A stretch of DNA of 30,288 nt, taken from positions 1-30,288 of the forward strand of contig CAZCOA010000034.1 of assembly GCA_964500225.1 (NCBI GenBank). The letters are read 5' to 3'. The position numbers and the translations under genes are program-made. Shown one piece after another: positions 23,656-30,288 of this stretch. The notes below the pieces were generated by a model. It did no database searches and had not been told where the DNA came from. It was given only the letters and a program-made list of their open reading frames with translations. Position 1 is the stretch's first letter, and every line of letters starts with the position of its first letter. The stretch is from JAAYDY01 sp964500225. GTDB lineage: Bacteria > Planctomycetota > Phycisphaerae > FEN-1346 > JAACEH01.

Positions 23656-25203
23656 TTGTCGCCCTGTCGTCGCCGCATGGTTGTGTTGTGTGGTTTTGCG
23701 ATTGTTCTGGCGGCCGCGACTCTGATGCCTGTCGCCCGGATCGGTGCCCAGAAACCCGCCGAGAAACCGGGTGCGGCGGAGGCCGCCCCGGGTGCCGCGA
23801 CGCCGGCCAATCCTTTGGCCGCGCGGCTGGCGAAGCTGACGGCCGACCCGAAATTCGCCAAGGTGCGTCTGGCAGCTCACATCGTGGACGTCCAGTCGGG
23901 GCAGGTGTTGCTGGCGGCCGACGAGACGACGCCGATGACGCCGGCCAGCACGATGAAACTGGCGACCACGGCAGCCGCCTTACACGTGCTCGGCCCGGAC
24001 TTCAAGCTGCGGACCCATGTCGGCCTTCTCGGCGACGACCTGGTGATCGTCGGCGGCGGCGACCCGAACCTGTCGGGACGTTTTTACGATGGCGACATTA
24101 CCGCAGCAATCAAACGCTGGGCGGCCGTCCTGCGCGGCAGGGGCATCACCGCCGTCAAGGGCAACCTCGTCGTGGACGATTCGTTGTTCGAGGCCCAGTG
24201 GACGCACGGGAACTGGCCGGCCGCCGATTTCCAATGGTGGTACCAGGCCCCGGTGGGCGCCCTGGTGCTGAACGATTCGTGCGTCGAGCTCAGTGTTCGT
24301 CCCGGCGCCAAGGACGGCGACGCGGCGATCGTTCGCGTGGCGCCGATGACCGAGTACGTCACGTTGTTGGGCCAGATTCAGACGCGCGCCGGCGGCGGCA
24401 ACAGCCCGCGCATCGACCGCATCCGCGGCACGGAACGCTTCCAGCTCGGCGGCGAGGTGCCCCTGAAGAGCGGCACGCAGACCTATTTCCGGACGGTACA
24501 CGATCCGGGCCTGTTCGCGGGAACGGTGATTCGCGAAACCTTTCAGGCCGAAGGCGTGACGGTGGCCGGTCACGTGATCCGCCGCCGTGTGTGGACCGAG
24601 GCGTGGCGTCTGCCCGCCGAGTTCAAGCCGGTGGTGGTTCACAACTCGACGTTGGGCCAGTCGGTGGGCGTGGCCAACACGCGGAGCCAGAACCTGTACG
24701 CCGAGTGTATTCTGAAGACGTTGGCCGCCTATGCGGCGAGCAAGGACCATGTGTGGCCGGCGGCGCAGGGGTCGTGGGCGCTGGGGTGCCGCACGGTCGC
24801 CCAGACGCTGGCGGCCCTGAAGGTGCCGACCGACGACTGCGTCTTCGACGACGGGTGCGGCCTGAGCCGAAACAACCGGCTGACGGCTCGGACCCTGACG
24901 GAGTTGCTGGTGACGATGCACCGCGGCCCCCATGCGGCCGTGTGGATCGACTCGCTGGCCGTCAGCGGCGACGGCGAAGGGTCGTTGCGGTCGCGGATGC
25001 GCGACGAGGCCGTTCGCGGCCGCGTCCATGCCAAGACGGGGTCGCTGCGCGACACGCGCAGCCTGGCCGGCTATGTCCGCACCGTCAAGGGCCGCACCAT
25101 CGCCTTCGCGCTGATGGCGGACCAGTTGCCCTACAACAGCTACCATCACACCGCGGTGAAGCAGTGGATGGACGACACGTGCCGCGACCTGGTGGGGATG
25201 TGA
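23656..25203 (+). CDS. dacB: D-alanyl-D-alanine carboxypeptidase/endopeptidase (PBP4 type)
   Basis: A peptidase S13 family protein that trims or cleaves peptidoglycan peptides in the periplasm. The 515-residue sequence has an N-terminal signal peptide (hydrophobic core about 9-27). Its three penicillin-binding motifs are all present: SxxK as STMK at 98-101, SxN as SRN at 404-406, and KTG at 460-462. The long insert between SxxK and SxN is typical of DacB. I chose the TTG at 23656 because AAGGAGG lies 7 bases upstream; the ATG at 23677 is an alternative that would keep the signal peptide. The GTG at 23651 is out of frame. Its presence fits a planctomycete with peptidoglycan. Confidence 0.93.
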   Translation: MSPCRRRMVVLCGFAIVLAAATLMPVARIGAQKPAEKPGAAEAAPGAATPANPLAARLAKLTADPKFAKVRLAAHIVDVQSGQVLLAADETTPMTPASTMKLATTAAALHVLGPDFKLRTHVGLLGDDLVIVGGGDPNLSGRFYDGDITAAIKRWAAVLRGRGITAVKGNLVVDDSLFEAQWTHGNWPAADFQWWYQAPVGALVLNDSCVELSVRPGAKDGDAAIVRVAPMTEYVTLLGQIQTRAGGGNSPRIDRIRGTERFQLGGEVPLKSGTQTYFRTVHDPGLFAGTVIRETFQAEGVTVAGHVIRRRVWTEAWRLPAEFKPVVVHNSTLGQSVGVANTRSQNLYAECILKTLAAYAASKDHVWPAAQGSWALGCRTVAQTLAALKVPTDDCVFDDGCGLSRNNRLTARTLTELLVTMHRGPHAAVWIDSLAVSGDGEGSLRSRMRDEAVRGRVHAKTGSLRDTRSLAGYVRTVKGRTIAFALMADQLPYNSYHHTAVKQWMDDTCRDLVGM

Positions 25204-25357
25204 ACGGTTCGCTGGACGTGCTCGGCCCAACTCTCGCCGCCCTGTGACTGCATGCGGGGCGGCTTTCCCTGCAAACGGGAAGAAGGGCTTTGGCTACTGT
25301 TCCCTGAGGCCAGAGGACAAGGTCGGCGGCCGCTTGCCGGACATCCCCGCAAAACTG

Positions 25358-25393
25358 AAAAAAGGCAGACGCTTCGCCGCGCCTGCCCTTTTT
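25358..25393. terminator. bidirectional terminator between dacB and tRNA-Ala
   Basis: GGCAGACGC (25364-25372) pairs with GCGCCTGCC (25380-25388), with one G-T wobble on one strand. A-rich sequence (25358-25363) on the left and TTTTT on the right give a T-run in both directions. It can end dacB from the left and the tRNA from the right. Confidence 0.8.
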
Positions 25394-25403
25394 ATAAGTC
25401 GAG

Positions 25404-25476
25404 TGGAGGCAAGGGGATTTGAACCCCTGACCTTCTGGATGCCATCCAGACGCTCTCCCAACTGAGCTATGCCCCC
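25404..25476 (-). tRNA. tRNA-Ala (anticodon GGC)
   Basis: A 73-base cloverleaf on the minus strand. The acceptor arm GGGGGCA pairs with TGCCTCC (one G-T pair), with discriminator A. The D-arm segment AGCTCAGTTGGGAGAGC and the T-arm GGTTCAAATCC are standard. The anticodon stem TCTGG/CCAGA closes a 7-base loop ATGGCAT, whose anticodon is GGC for alanine. CCA is not encoded. A good promoter precedes it and a terminator follows 10 bases later. Confidence 0.97.
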
Positions 25477-25525
25477 GCAGGTTGTCCTGAGCACGGGTGC
25501 TGTGGGATCACCAGTGCAGAAGTAG

Positions 25526-25553
25526 ATTATACCACCGGTAGACCGGATGTCAA
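25526..25553 (-). promoter_or_regulatory. promoter of tRNA-Ala
   Basis: On the minus strand, consensus TTGACA (25553-25548), 16 bases, consensus TATAAT (25531-25526). The start site would be about 43 bases before the mature tRNA. This is the best promoter match in the window. Confidence 0.85.
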
Positions 25554-25718
25554 ACGTTTCACGGCTGCGGACTTCGAGGCTTTTTTTGGTGTCGGCGGCC
25601 ACGGGCGGATCCTATGATGGCGTCCATGGCCTGCCGCAACGGCGGCGGTTCGGTGGCGCGGCGTCGCGCGGCCCCGGGCGGCGGGCGCCCTTTTCTGCTC
25701 CTTGTGGAGGCATCTCCT

Positions 25719-27176
25719 ATGACACGTTCTCGCAGCGATTCCCCGTGGCGCCTGGCTATAACGGTGGTAGCGGCGGCCCTGGTTCTCGGTGTCGGAGCCC
25801 TACGGGCGGCCGCCCAGGAGGTCGATGCCGCAGCGCTCGACAAGGCCGTGGCCGCCCTTCGGAACATCGACCCCGCCGCCATGACCGACGAGCAGAAAAA
25901 GGCCAAGGCGACGGCCATCTCCGAGGCCTGGCAGGTGATCATTAATGCGGGCAAGGCCGGCGCCGACCGCCTCAAGGCCGAAATCCAAGCCCTCGATCAG
26001 GCCAAGCAGACCGACGCCTTCTTCCGTCTCGGCGCAGCCAGTCTGCTCTGGGAGATCGGCTCGCTGGACGAGGCATCCACCATTGCCGCCCAGTGGCGCG
26101 TGGCGCCGCAAACGGCCAATTACAACTACGTATTCTTCGTCGCGCTGGAGGCCGCCAAAACTCAGGACGCGCGGGCCCTGGACATGCTCAAGGCCTGTCT
26201 GAACGAAGACCAGGGCTCCGTGTTCATTCCGGCCCACTACCTCACGATCGACTGGCCGCTGACCTTGCAGTGTCTGTGGGGTACGTACGGTCCGAAGGGC
26301 ATCCCGGTCCTGCTGGACGTGCTGAAGACGTCCGACAAGCCCGTCGAGTTGAAGACGGCGGCGATTCTGCTGACGCGGGCTCAGGCCGTCGAGGCGTTGC
26401 CGATTCTTCGCGCGAAGCTCCTGAAACATCCCGACGCCGAGGTTCGCCGCGTGGCGGTGCGGTGCCTGGGCCTGTTCGGTCACCCGGACGATTTCGACGT
26501 GCTCGCGGCCGGCCTGAAGTCCGAGGATCCGCAGGACGTGTGGCACCACCTGTTCGCGCTGTACGAGTACGAGGATTTGCGGGCCGTGCCGCTGGTCGCG
26601 CCGTGTCTGGAATCGGCCGCTGCGAACGTTCGCAGCGAGGCGTTCGCTGTGCTGACGCACCTGAAGACGCCGGCCGCGCTGGAGGCGATTCGCCGCTATG
26701 GCGACAAGGCCGCGAGCGACCAGGAGAAGCAGGCCGCCAAGGAATTCATCGGGGAAGTGCTCGCGGGCGCGGGCATCACGTGGGACCAGTACGAGGCGAA
26801 GTCGGCGGCCGAGCGCGAAGCCATGATGGCGACCGCCCGGGTCCGCGACGACGAGCGGTACGCGGCGAAGGCCGACGACCGCAAGCTGACCCGGGAGGAC
26901 CTGGCCAAGGCCGCCAAGGGCTGGAAGGATGCGCACCGGATCACCGGCGGCGAGTTCGAGTGGGTGGAGGATCGGCACGTGATGGCCGCGGCGACGCCGG
27001 AGGACCTGGACTTGCTGCGCGAGGTGGAGGGGGCGCTCTACTGGCGACTGTCGGACGAGTGCCTGTACGAGGTGCAGATCATCAACAACCTGATCCGCCG
27101 CATCGGCCGCACTCGGTACCGCGCCGAGCCGGGCATCGCCGAAAAGGTGACGGCCCCGGCGCCCAAGGCGCCGTGA
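25719..27176 (+). CDS. secreted HEAT-repeat-like protein of unknown function
   Basis: A 485-residue exported protein. The signal peptide has a hydrophobic core at about 13-28 and a likely cleavage after AAA (30-32). The middle (about 170-345) has HEAT-like helical repeats, visible as recurring units such as VELKTAAILLTRA and AEVRRVAVRCLGLFG. The C-terminal ~140 residues are charged, with no recognised domain. HEAT-repeat proteins generally act as binding scaffolds; no partner is visible here. The ATG at 25719 has GGAGG 8 bases upstream and places the signal peptide at the N terminus; the open frame upstream would add 35 low-complexity residues. Its stop is 33 bases from the convergent operon. 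Confidence 0.8.
   Translation: MTRSRSDSPWRLAITVVAAALVLGVGALRAAAQEVDAAALDKAVAALRNIDPAAMTDEQKKAKATAISEAWQVIINAGKAGADRLKAEIQALDQAKQTDAFFRLGAASLLWEIGSLDEASTIAAQWRVAPQTANYNYVFFVALEAAKTQDARALDMLKACLNEDQGSVFIPAHYLTIDWPLTLQCLWGTYGPKGIPVLLDVLKTSDKPVELKTAAILLTRAQAVEALPILRAKLLKHPDAEVRRVAVRCLGLFGHPDDFDVLAAGLKSEDPQDVWHHLFALYEYEDLRAVPLVAPCLESAAANVRSEAFAVLTHLKTPAALEAIRRYGDKAASDQEKQAAKEFIGEVLAGAGITWDQYEAKSAAEREAMMATARVRDDERYAAKADDRKLTREDLAKAAKGWKDAHRITGGEFEWVEDRHVMAAATPEDLDLLREVEGALYWRLSDECLYEVQIINNLIRRIGRTRYRAEPGIAEKVTAPAPKAP
27157..27173. other. hairpin overlapping the end of the HEAT gene
   Basis: CGGCGCC (27157-27163) pairs perfectly with GGCGCCG (27167-27173) around a 3-base loop, directly before the stop codon. 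It lies between convergent genes and may help transcript ends, but no T-run is present. In such GC-rich coding sequence it could be chance. Confidence 0.3.
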
Positions 27177-27209
27177 CGGCAAGGGAGCGTCCTCGGGATT
27201 CCAGCCGCC

Positions 27210-28481
27210 TCAGATGTTGAAAATACGCTTGGGATTGTCGCGGAGCAGGGCGGCGGCGACGGCGAGGGCCTCGGTCTCGGTCAGCCGCTTCATCTCGACC
27301 TGCTCGGCCAGCACGTGCGCCAGGCAGCGGCGGTACATGTTGAACTTCGGCAGCGTGAACTCGATGTAGTAGGCGTCGCTGTAGTAGCCGAGGAGCTTCG
27401 TTCGCGGCAGGGCCTCGATGCGGCAGCGCAGGTCGGCCTCGATGTAGCCGGGGATGTTCGTGTACCACCAGTGGCCCGAAGCATAAACGTTGCGGAAGAT
27501 CCACGTGTAGGTCAGCAGCTCGTGAGCCATCGTCGGCGAGAGGTAGCTCACGGTGAACGTCACGTCGTGGAAGCGGTTGAAGAGGTCGGCGTACTGGCCG
27601 AGGCTGGCGGTGTTGGCGACCAGGTCGGTGCCGCCGGCGACGCCGTGGTCGTAGGCGCCGCGCACGGCGCCGATCATCAGTTGCATGGGCAGCGCGAACT
27701 CGCGGCACCCGTCGGCGATCAGGTAGAAGACGAACGCCCGGAGCCGCGACGTCTCCTCGGCCGACAGGGGCTCGCCCTGCAAGGCGGCCGTCAGCAGCGG
27801 CTCGGCCTCGGCCGGCTTGACCGGCAGGCAGACGAACTCGGGCGTCGGGCTGATGGCCGCGCAGCGGGCGCCGCGGCCCGCGAAGTACGAGAACACGCCG
27901 CGGATGGCCTGCTTCAGCGTCGCGACGTTGCCGACCGTGACGCCCGTGCGCTGGGCCAGCCCTTCGAGCGTGGCCGGTCGCGCCGTGTGGAACACCAGGT
28001 CGTCGCACCGCAGGCACGGCACCAGCACGTTCGGGTCGAATCCGTCGAGGTCCTCGGTGAAGCTGTTGGTCAGAAAGACCTTCTCGATATTCGCGCGGCG
28101 GAGCACCTCGGCGGGCCAGCCCTCGCCGGCCAGGCGCTTCGCCGCCGCAGCCGCCAGCGGACGCCAGTTCGCCTCGGTCAACCGCCGGTCCTTGAAGTCG
28201 AACAGCTTTTGGGCCAGTTCGATGATCCAGCCGTGCTGTACCGTGTTGTCGAAGTCGGCCATGCGCGCGACCAGGGCCGAGATCATCGCCTCGTCCGACA
28301 GCGAGGCGGCCATCTGCTCCTTCTCCAGACCGCACGAGAACGCCAGTTCGGTGTAGTAATGGTATCCGAGCAACTCGCGCAGGCCGGCGGCGCCGGGCTT
28401 CAGGGGTCGCACGTGGCTGTGAATGTCAATGGCCTGAATCTTCTCGATCTCGGCGTAGAGCGATTCGGCGAGTGACGACAT
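27210..28481 (-). CDS. uronate isomerase (UxaC)-family protein, divergent
   Basis: UxaC isomerises D-glucuronate and D-galacturonate to keto forms using a metal-dependent amidohydrolase-like barrel. This 423-residue protein is shorter than E. coli UxaC (about 470). Family marks include DIHSH (His21, His23) at the first strand, LTNSFTEDLDGFD, LSAEETSRLRAFVFYLIADGCREF, the GHWWYTNIP segment, and C-terminal NPKRIF. Near the C terminus the E. coli TDSR segment is SDAY here, and the RHEYFRR stretch is KFNMYRR, so substrate-contact residues differ. A different uronate or sugar acid, or a related reaction, is possible. The ATG at 28481 has GAGAGGG 8 bases upstream. It is the last gene of a minus-strand operon. 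Confidence 0.8.
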   Translation of the reverse strand: MSSLAESLYAEIEKIQAIDIHSHVRPLKPGAAGLRELLGYHYYTELAFSCGLEKEQMAASLSDEAMISALVARMADFDNTVQHGWIIELAQKLFDFKDRRLTEANWRPLAAAAAKRLAGEGWPAEVLRRANIEKVFLTNSFTEDLDGFDPNVLVPCLRCDDLVFHTARPATLEGLAQRTGVTVGNVATLKQAIRGVFSYFAGRGARCAAISPTPEFVCLPVKPAEAEPLLTAALQGEPLSAEETSRLRAFVFYLIADGCREFALPMQLMIGAVRGAYDHGVAGGTDLVANTASLGQYADLFNRFHDVTFTVSYLSPTMAHELLTYTWIFRNVYASGHWWYTNIPGYIEADLRCRIEALPRTKLLGYYSDAYYIEFTLPKFNMYRRCLAHVLAEQVEMKRLTETEALAVAAALLRDNPKRIFNI

Positions 28482-28528
28482 GATACGATCCCTCTCCCCA
28501 GGCGGTTGCGGCGCGCGGCCCGGCCGGC

Positions 28529-29374
28529 TCAACACGTTTCCATCAGCCGCTCGAGGAACGCCTTCCACTGGCGGGCCTTGCGTTCGGCGGGCCAGTCGGG
28601 ATTCCTGGCGCACCAGCCGCCGCGATAGTCCTCGATCGACACGTACCCTTGGTACTGCCGCTGCTTCAGTTGCTTCATGACTTCGGGCCACTCGACGAAC
28701 CCTTCGCCGGGGCCGGTGAAGACGAGGTTGACCTTGTCGCCCTCGCGGGCCCAGGCCATGTCCTTGGCGTGGATGTGGCTGACGTACTCGTACAGGATGT
28801 CGAACGCCTGCGGCCAGGGCTGATAGCCGAACAGCTTGGCGTTGCCGACGTCGAAGATGACGCCGACGTCGCGCGGGCTGAAGTCGCGGACCAACTCGTA
28901 CGACGCCAGAACGCCGTCGGCCATGGTGTTGTCGTGCAGTTCGACGACGGGGCGAACGCGGTGCCGCCGTCCGACCTCGACGGCGGCCGCCAGTTGCTCG
29001 CGCGACCGTTTCATCGAGGCCCAGTAGCCCAGTTGGGGATCGTACCGGCCGCAGCCGATCCGCACGTTCGGGCATCCGATGGCCGCCGCGGCACGGCATA
29101 GGCTTTCGAACTTGTCCAGCTCCTGCACCTCGCACCGCGAGGCGAAGGCGAAGATTTCCACGCCGGCGGCCCGAGCCAGCAGGGCGGCCTTCTCGGCCGA
29201 GGCCACCGTGTCGGCGGTGGAGATGTGCCACTCGGGCCCGTCGGGGTCCTTGCGGAAGCGGCCCAGGTACCCCGCGGCCAGTTCCACGCCGTCCAGCCCG
29301 ATCGTCTTGGCCAGGGTCATCACGCCGTCGATTTCCAGGTCGGCCGTGCAGACGCTTTGAATGCCCAGTTTCAT
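28529..29374 (-). CDS. sugar isomerase/epimerase, AP-endonuclease-2-type TIM barrel
   Basis: A 281-residue protein of the xylose-isomerase-like TIM-barrel superfamily, which covers sugar and sugar-acid isomerases and epimerases. Candidate metal ligands are Glu145 in VELHDN, Asp175 in FDVGN, His202 in HIHAKD and Glu248 in SIEDY. The ATG at 29374 has AAAGGA about 7 bases upstream and starts directly at the first strand (KLGIQS); an alternative start 24 bases upstream is less likely. It lies between an amidohydrolase and the uronate-isomerase-like gene, with gaps of about 40-50 bases. The setting suggests breakdown of an unusual sugar or cyclitol. The exact reaction cannot be read from the sequence. 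Confidence 0.88.
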   Translation of the reverse strand: MKLGIQSVCTADLEIDGVMTLAKTIGLDGVELAAGYLGRFRKDPDGPEWHISTADTVASAEKAALLARAAGVEIFAFASRCEVQELDKFESLCRAAAAIGCPNVRIGCGRYDPQLGYWASMKRSREQLAAAVEVGRRHRVRPVVELHDNTMADGVLASYELVRDFSPRDVGVIFDVGNAKLFGYQPWPQAFDILYEYVSHIHAKDMAWAREGDKVNLVFTGPGEGFVEWPEVMKQLKQRQYQGYVSIEDYRGGWCARNPDWPAERKARQWKAFLERLMETC

Positions 29375-29416
29375 AATTCGTCCTTTCGCCAGGGTCATAG
29401 CGCCCGCGGCGCCGCT

Positions 29417-30238
29417 TTACCGTCGTCCGGCCGCCAGTAGCGGCGCCAGCAGCGACTCGGCGTTGCGGTGAAGAATGTTGTGGCGGTCCTCATCAGTGAT
29501 GTCGGCCGACAGGACCGCGCCGATCCCCTGCAACGGCGAGAACCACGGCAGGTCGGTGCCGAAGAGCAATCTGTGGCTGATGCCTCGCTCGCAGAACAGT
29601 TCCAGCGCGCCGCGGCACTCGAAGACGGCCGTCAGGTCGCAGTACACGTGCGGGAAATCGCGTGCCAGTTGGGCGGCCGCTTCCCACTGGCCGTAGCACG
29701 AGTGGGCCATCGAGAGCCGCACCTCGGGGAACCGTTCGGCCACGGCGCGCACCTGGGCGGGCCCGTTCATGTTGCCGTGGCCCCAGGTGTGGCAGGTGAC
29801 CAGGAGCTTGCGCTCGGCGGCAAAGGCCCAGACCTTGTCGTACCGCGGATCGTCGAGGGCGACGTTGTGGTAGGCGGCCAGAAACTTCAGGCCGATGAAG
29901 GCGTCGCGCATGGTGTCGAATCGGGCCATGTCGCGCTCGACGATGTCCATGTAATTGCCGTTGATGACCATCAGGCCGCTGAAGCGGTCGGGCCACCGGC
30001 GGACGACGCGCGCCGTGTAGTCGTTGCCCGTGGCGGCACTGAAGAGGGCCTCGTGCGACGAGAAGACCAGCCGCCGCACGCCGGCCTGGTCCATCGACTG
30101 GAGCATCTGCTCGGGCTCGGCCCGCGGAAAATAAATGGCCGGCCAGGGGCCCATGTGCCCGTGCATGTCGATGACCGGACAGTCGTCCAGCCGCCCGTGT
30201 TCCCAGAACGCCTTGACCAGGGGACTGTCGGCGATCAT
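29417..30238 (-). CDS. amidohydrolase family 2 protein
   Basis: A 273-residue metal-dependent hydrolase or lyase of the Amidohydro_2 type. The first metal motif is DMHGH (His26, His28). TCHTWGH and SMAHSC supply the later histidines, and FGTDLPW provides the catalytic Asp. Family members include lactonases, decarboxylases and hydratases of ring or sugar-acid substrates. The ATG at 30238 overlaps the stop of the upstream gene by four bases (ATGA), and a strong GAGGAGG site lies 7 bases ahead, so the genes are translationally coupled. In this operon a lactone- or sugar-acid-hydrolysing role would fit, by inference. Confidence 0.88.
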   Translation of the reverse strand: MIADSPLVKAFWEHGRLDDCPVIDMHGHMGPWPAIYFPRAEPEQMLQSMDQAGVRRLVFSSHEALFSAATGNDYTARVVRRWPDRFSGLMVINGNYMDIVERDMARFDTMRDAFIGLKFLAAYHNVALDDPRYDKVWAFAAERKLLVTCHTWGHGNMNGPAQVRAVAERFPEVRLSMAHSCYGQWEAAAQLARDFPHVYCDLTAVFECRGALELFCERGISHRLLFGTDLPWFSPLQGIGAVLSADITDEDRHNILHRNAESLLAPLLAAGRR

Positions 30239-30288
30239 AGCGTCACCTCCTCGATCAACCGGCGCAAGGTGCCGCCGGCAATCGCCGC
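30235..30288 (-). CDS. C-terminal end of an upstream operon gene
   Basis: Only the last 17 codons are in the window. The peptide ends IAGGTLRRLIEEVTL, which resembles the ILGGNxxRLL tail of Amidohydro_2 proteins, so a second amidohydrolase is likely. Its stop overlaps the next start codon in ATGA, marking it as the gene before it in the same operon. Confidence 0.5.
   Translation of the reverse strand, partial: AAIAGGTLRRLIEEVTL

Noticed and set aside
1..30288. CRISPR arrays, insertion sequences, prophage or integron features
   Set aside because: No regularly spaced repeats, transposase, integrase or att-like duplications were seen. The tRNA-Ala is not followed by a partial tRNA copy.

Overview
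The window is dense, GC-rich bacterial chromosome with about 18 confident protein genes, one tRNA, several good sigma-A-type promoters and no visible mobile element or CRISPR array. The gene mix points to a Gram-negative planctomycete or other PVC-group bacterium. It includes a secreted DUF4838 glycosidase-like protein, a secreted SGNH-hydrolase-like protein, a GH4 glycosidase, an LPS heptose epimerase, a deoxyhypusine-synthase-like enzyme, long GAF/FHA/PocR signalling proteins and a HEAT-type secreted protein. The taxonomic placement is an inference from gene content, not from a marker gene.

Left part (1-7.5 kb): the tail of a Cys-rich protein with a pacifastin-like motif overlaps a polytopic membrane protein. 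Next come an FHA-GAF histidine kinase and nadD. A strong promoter with a perfect 9-bp inverted repeat then precedes a deoxyhypusine-synthase-like gene, followed closely by hldD. pdxJ lies on the minus strand and is divergent from the next block.

Middle (7.6-19.5 kb): a PocR-GAF-SpoIIE phosphatase, a two-gene membrane module (ArsP/DUF318-type permease plus DUF1980/TIGR03943 partner, with a His-rich loop), a GH4 glycosidase, a secreted DUF4838 (GH163-like) protein and a secreted SGNH-like protein. A minus-strand response regulator with a degenerate GGDEF and an intact HD-GYP domain follows. The glycosidase and SGNH genes look like a polysaccharide-use locus. A pair of 10-bp direct repeats 21 bp apart lies upstream of the DUF4838 gene.

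Right part (19.5-30.3 kb): an exported HAD phosphatase of LNS2/APP1 type, a nested terminator hairpin, and a small Cys-rich protein gene. Next to these is an AT-richer stretch holding a 97-bp inverted-repeat element. A GAF-AAA+-Fis regulator whose sigma54-contact loop reads GVATGV, not GAFTGA, is divergent from dacB, and the two appear to share a palindromic -10 element. After dacB come tRNA-Ala(GGC) and a HEAT-like secreted protein. The window ends with a tight minus-strand catabolic operon: an amidohydrolase-type fragment, an amidohydrolase, a sugar isomerase/epimerase TIM barrel and a divergent uronate-isomerase-family protein.

I did not find a clear multi-gene system that is certainly new. 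The most interesting leads are the regulator with the altered GAFTGA loop and its shared-core divergent promoter, the DHS-like enzyme with its palindromic promoter region, the 97-bp AT-rich inverted-repeat element beside an orphan Cys-rich small protein, and the divergent uronate-isomerase operon.
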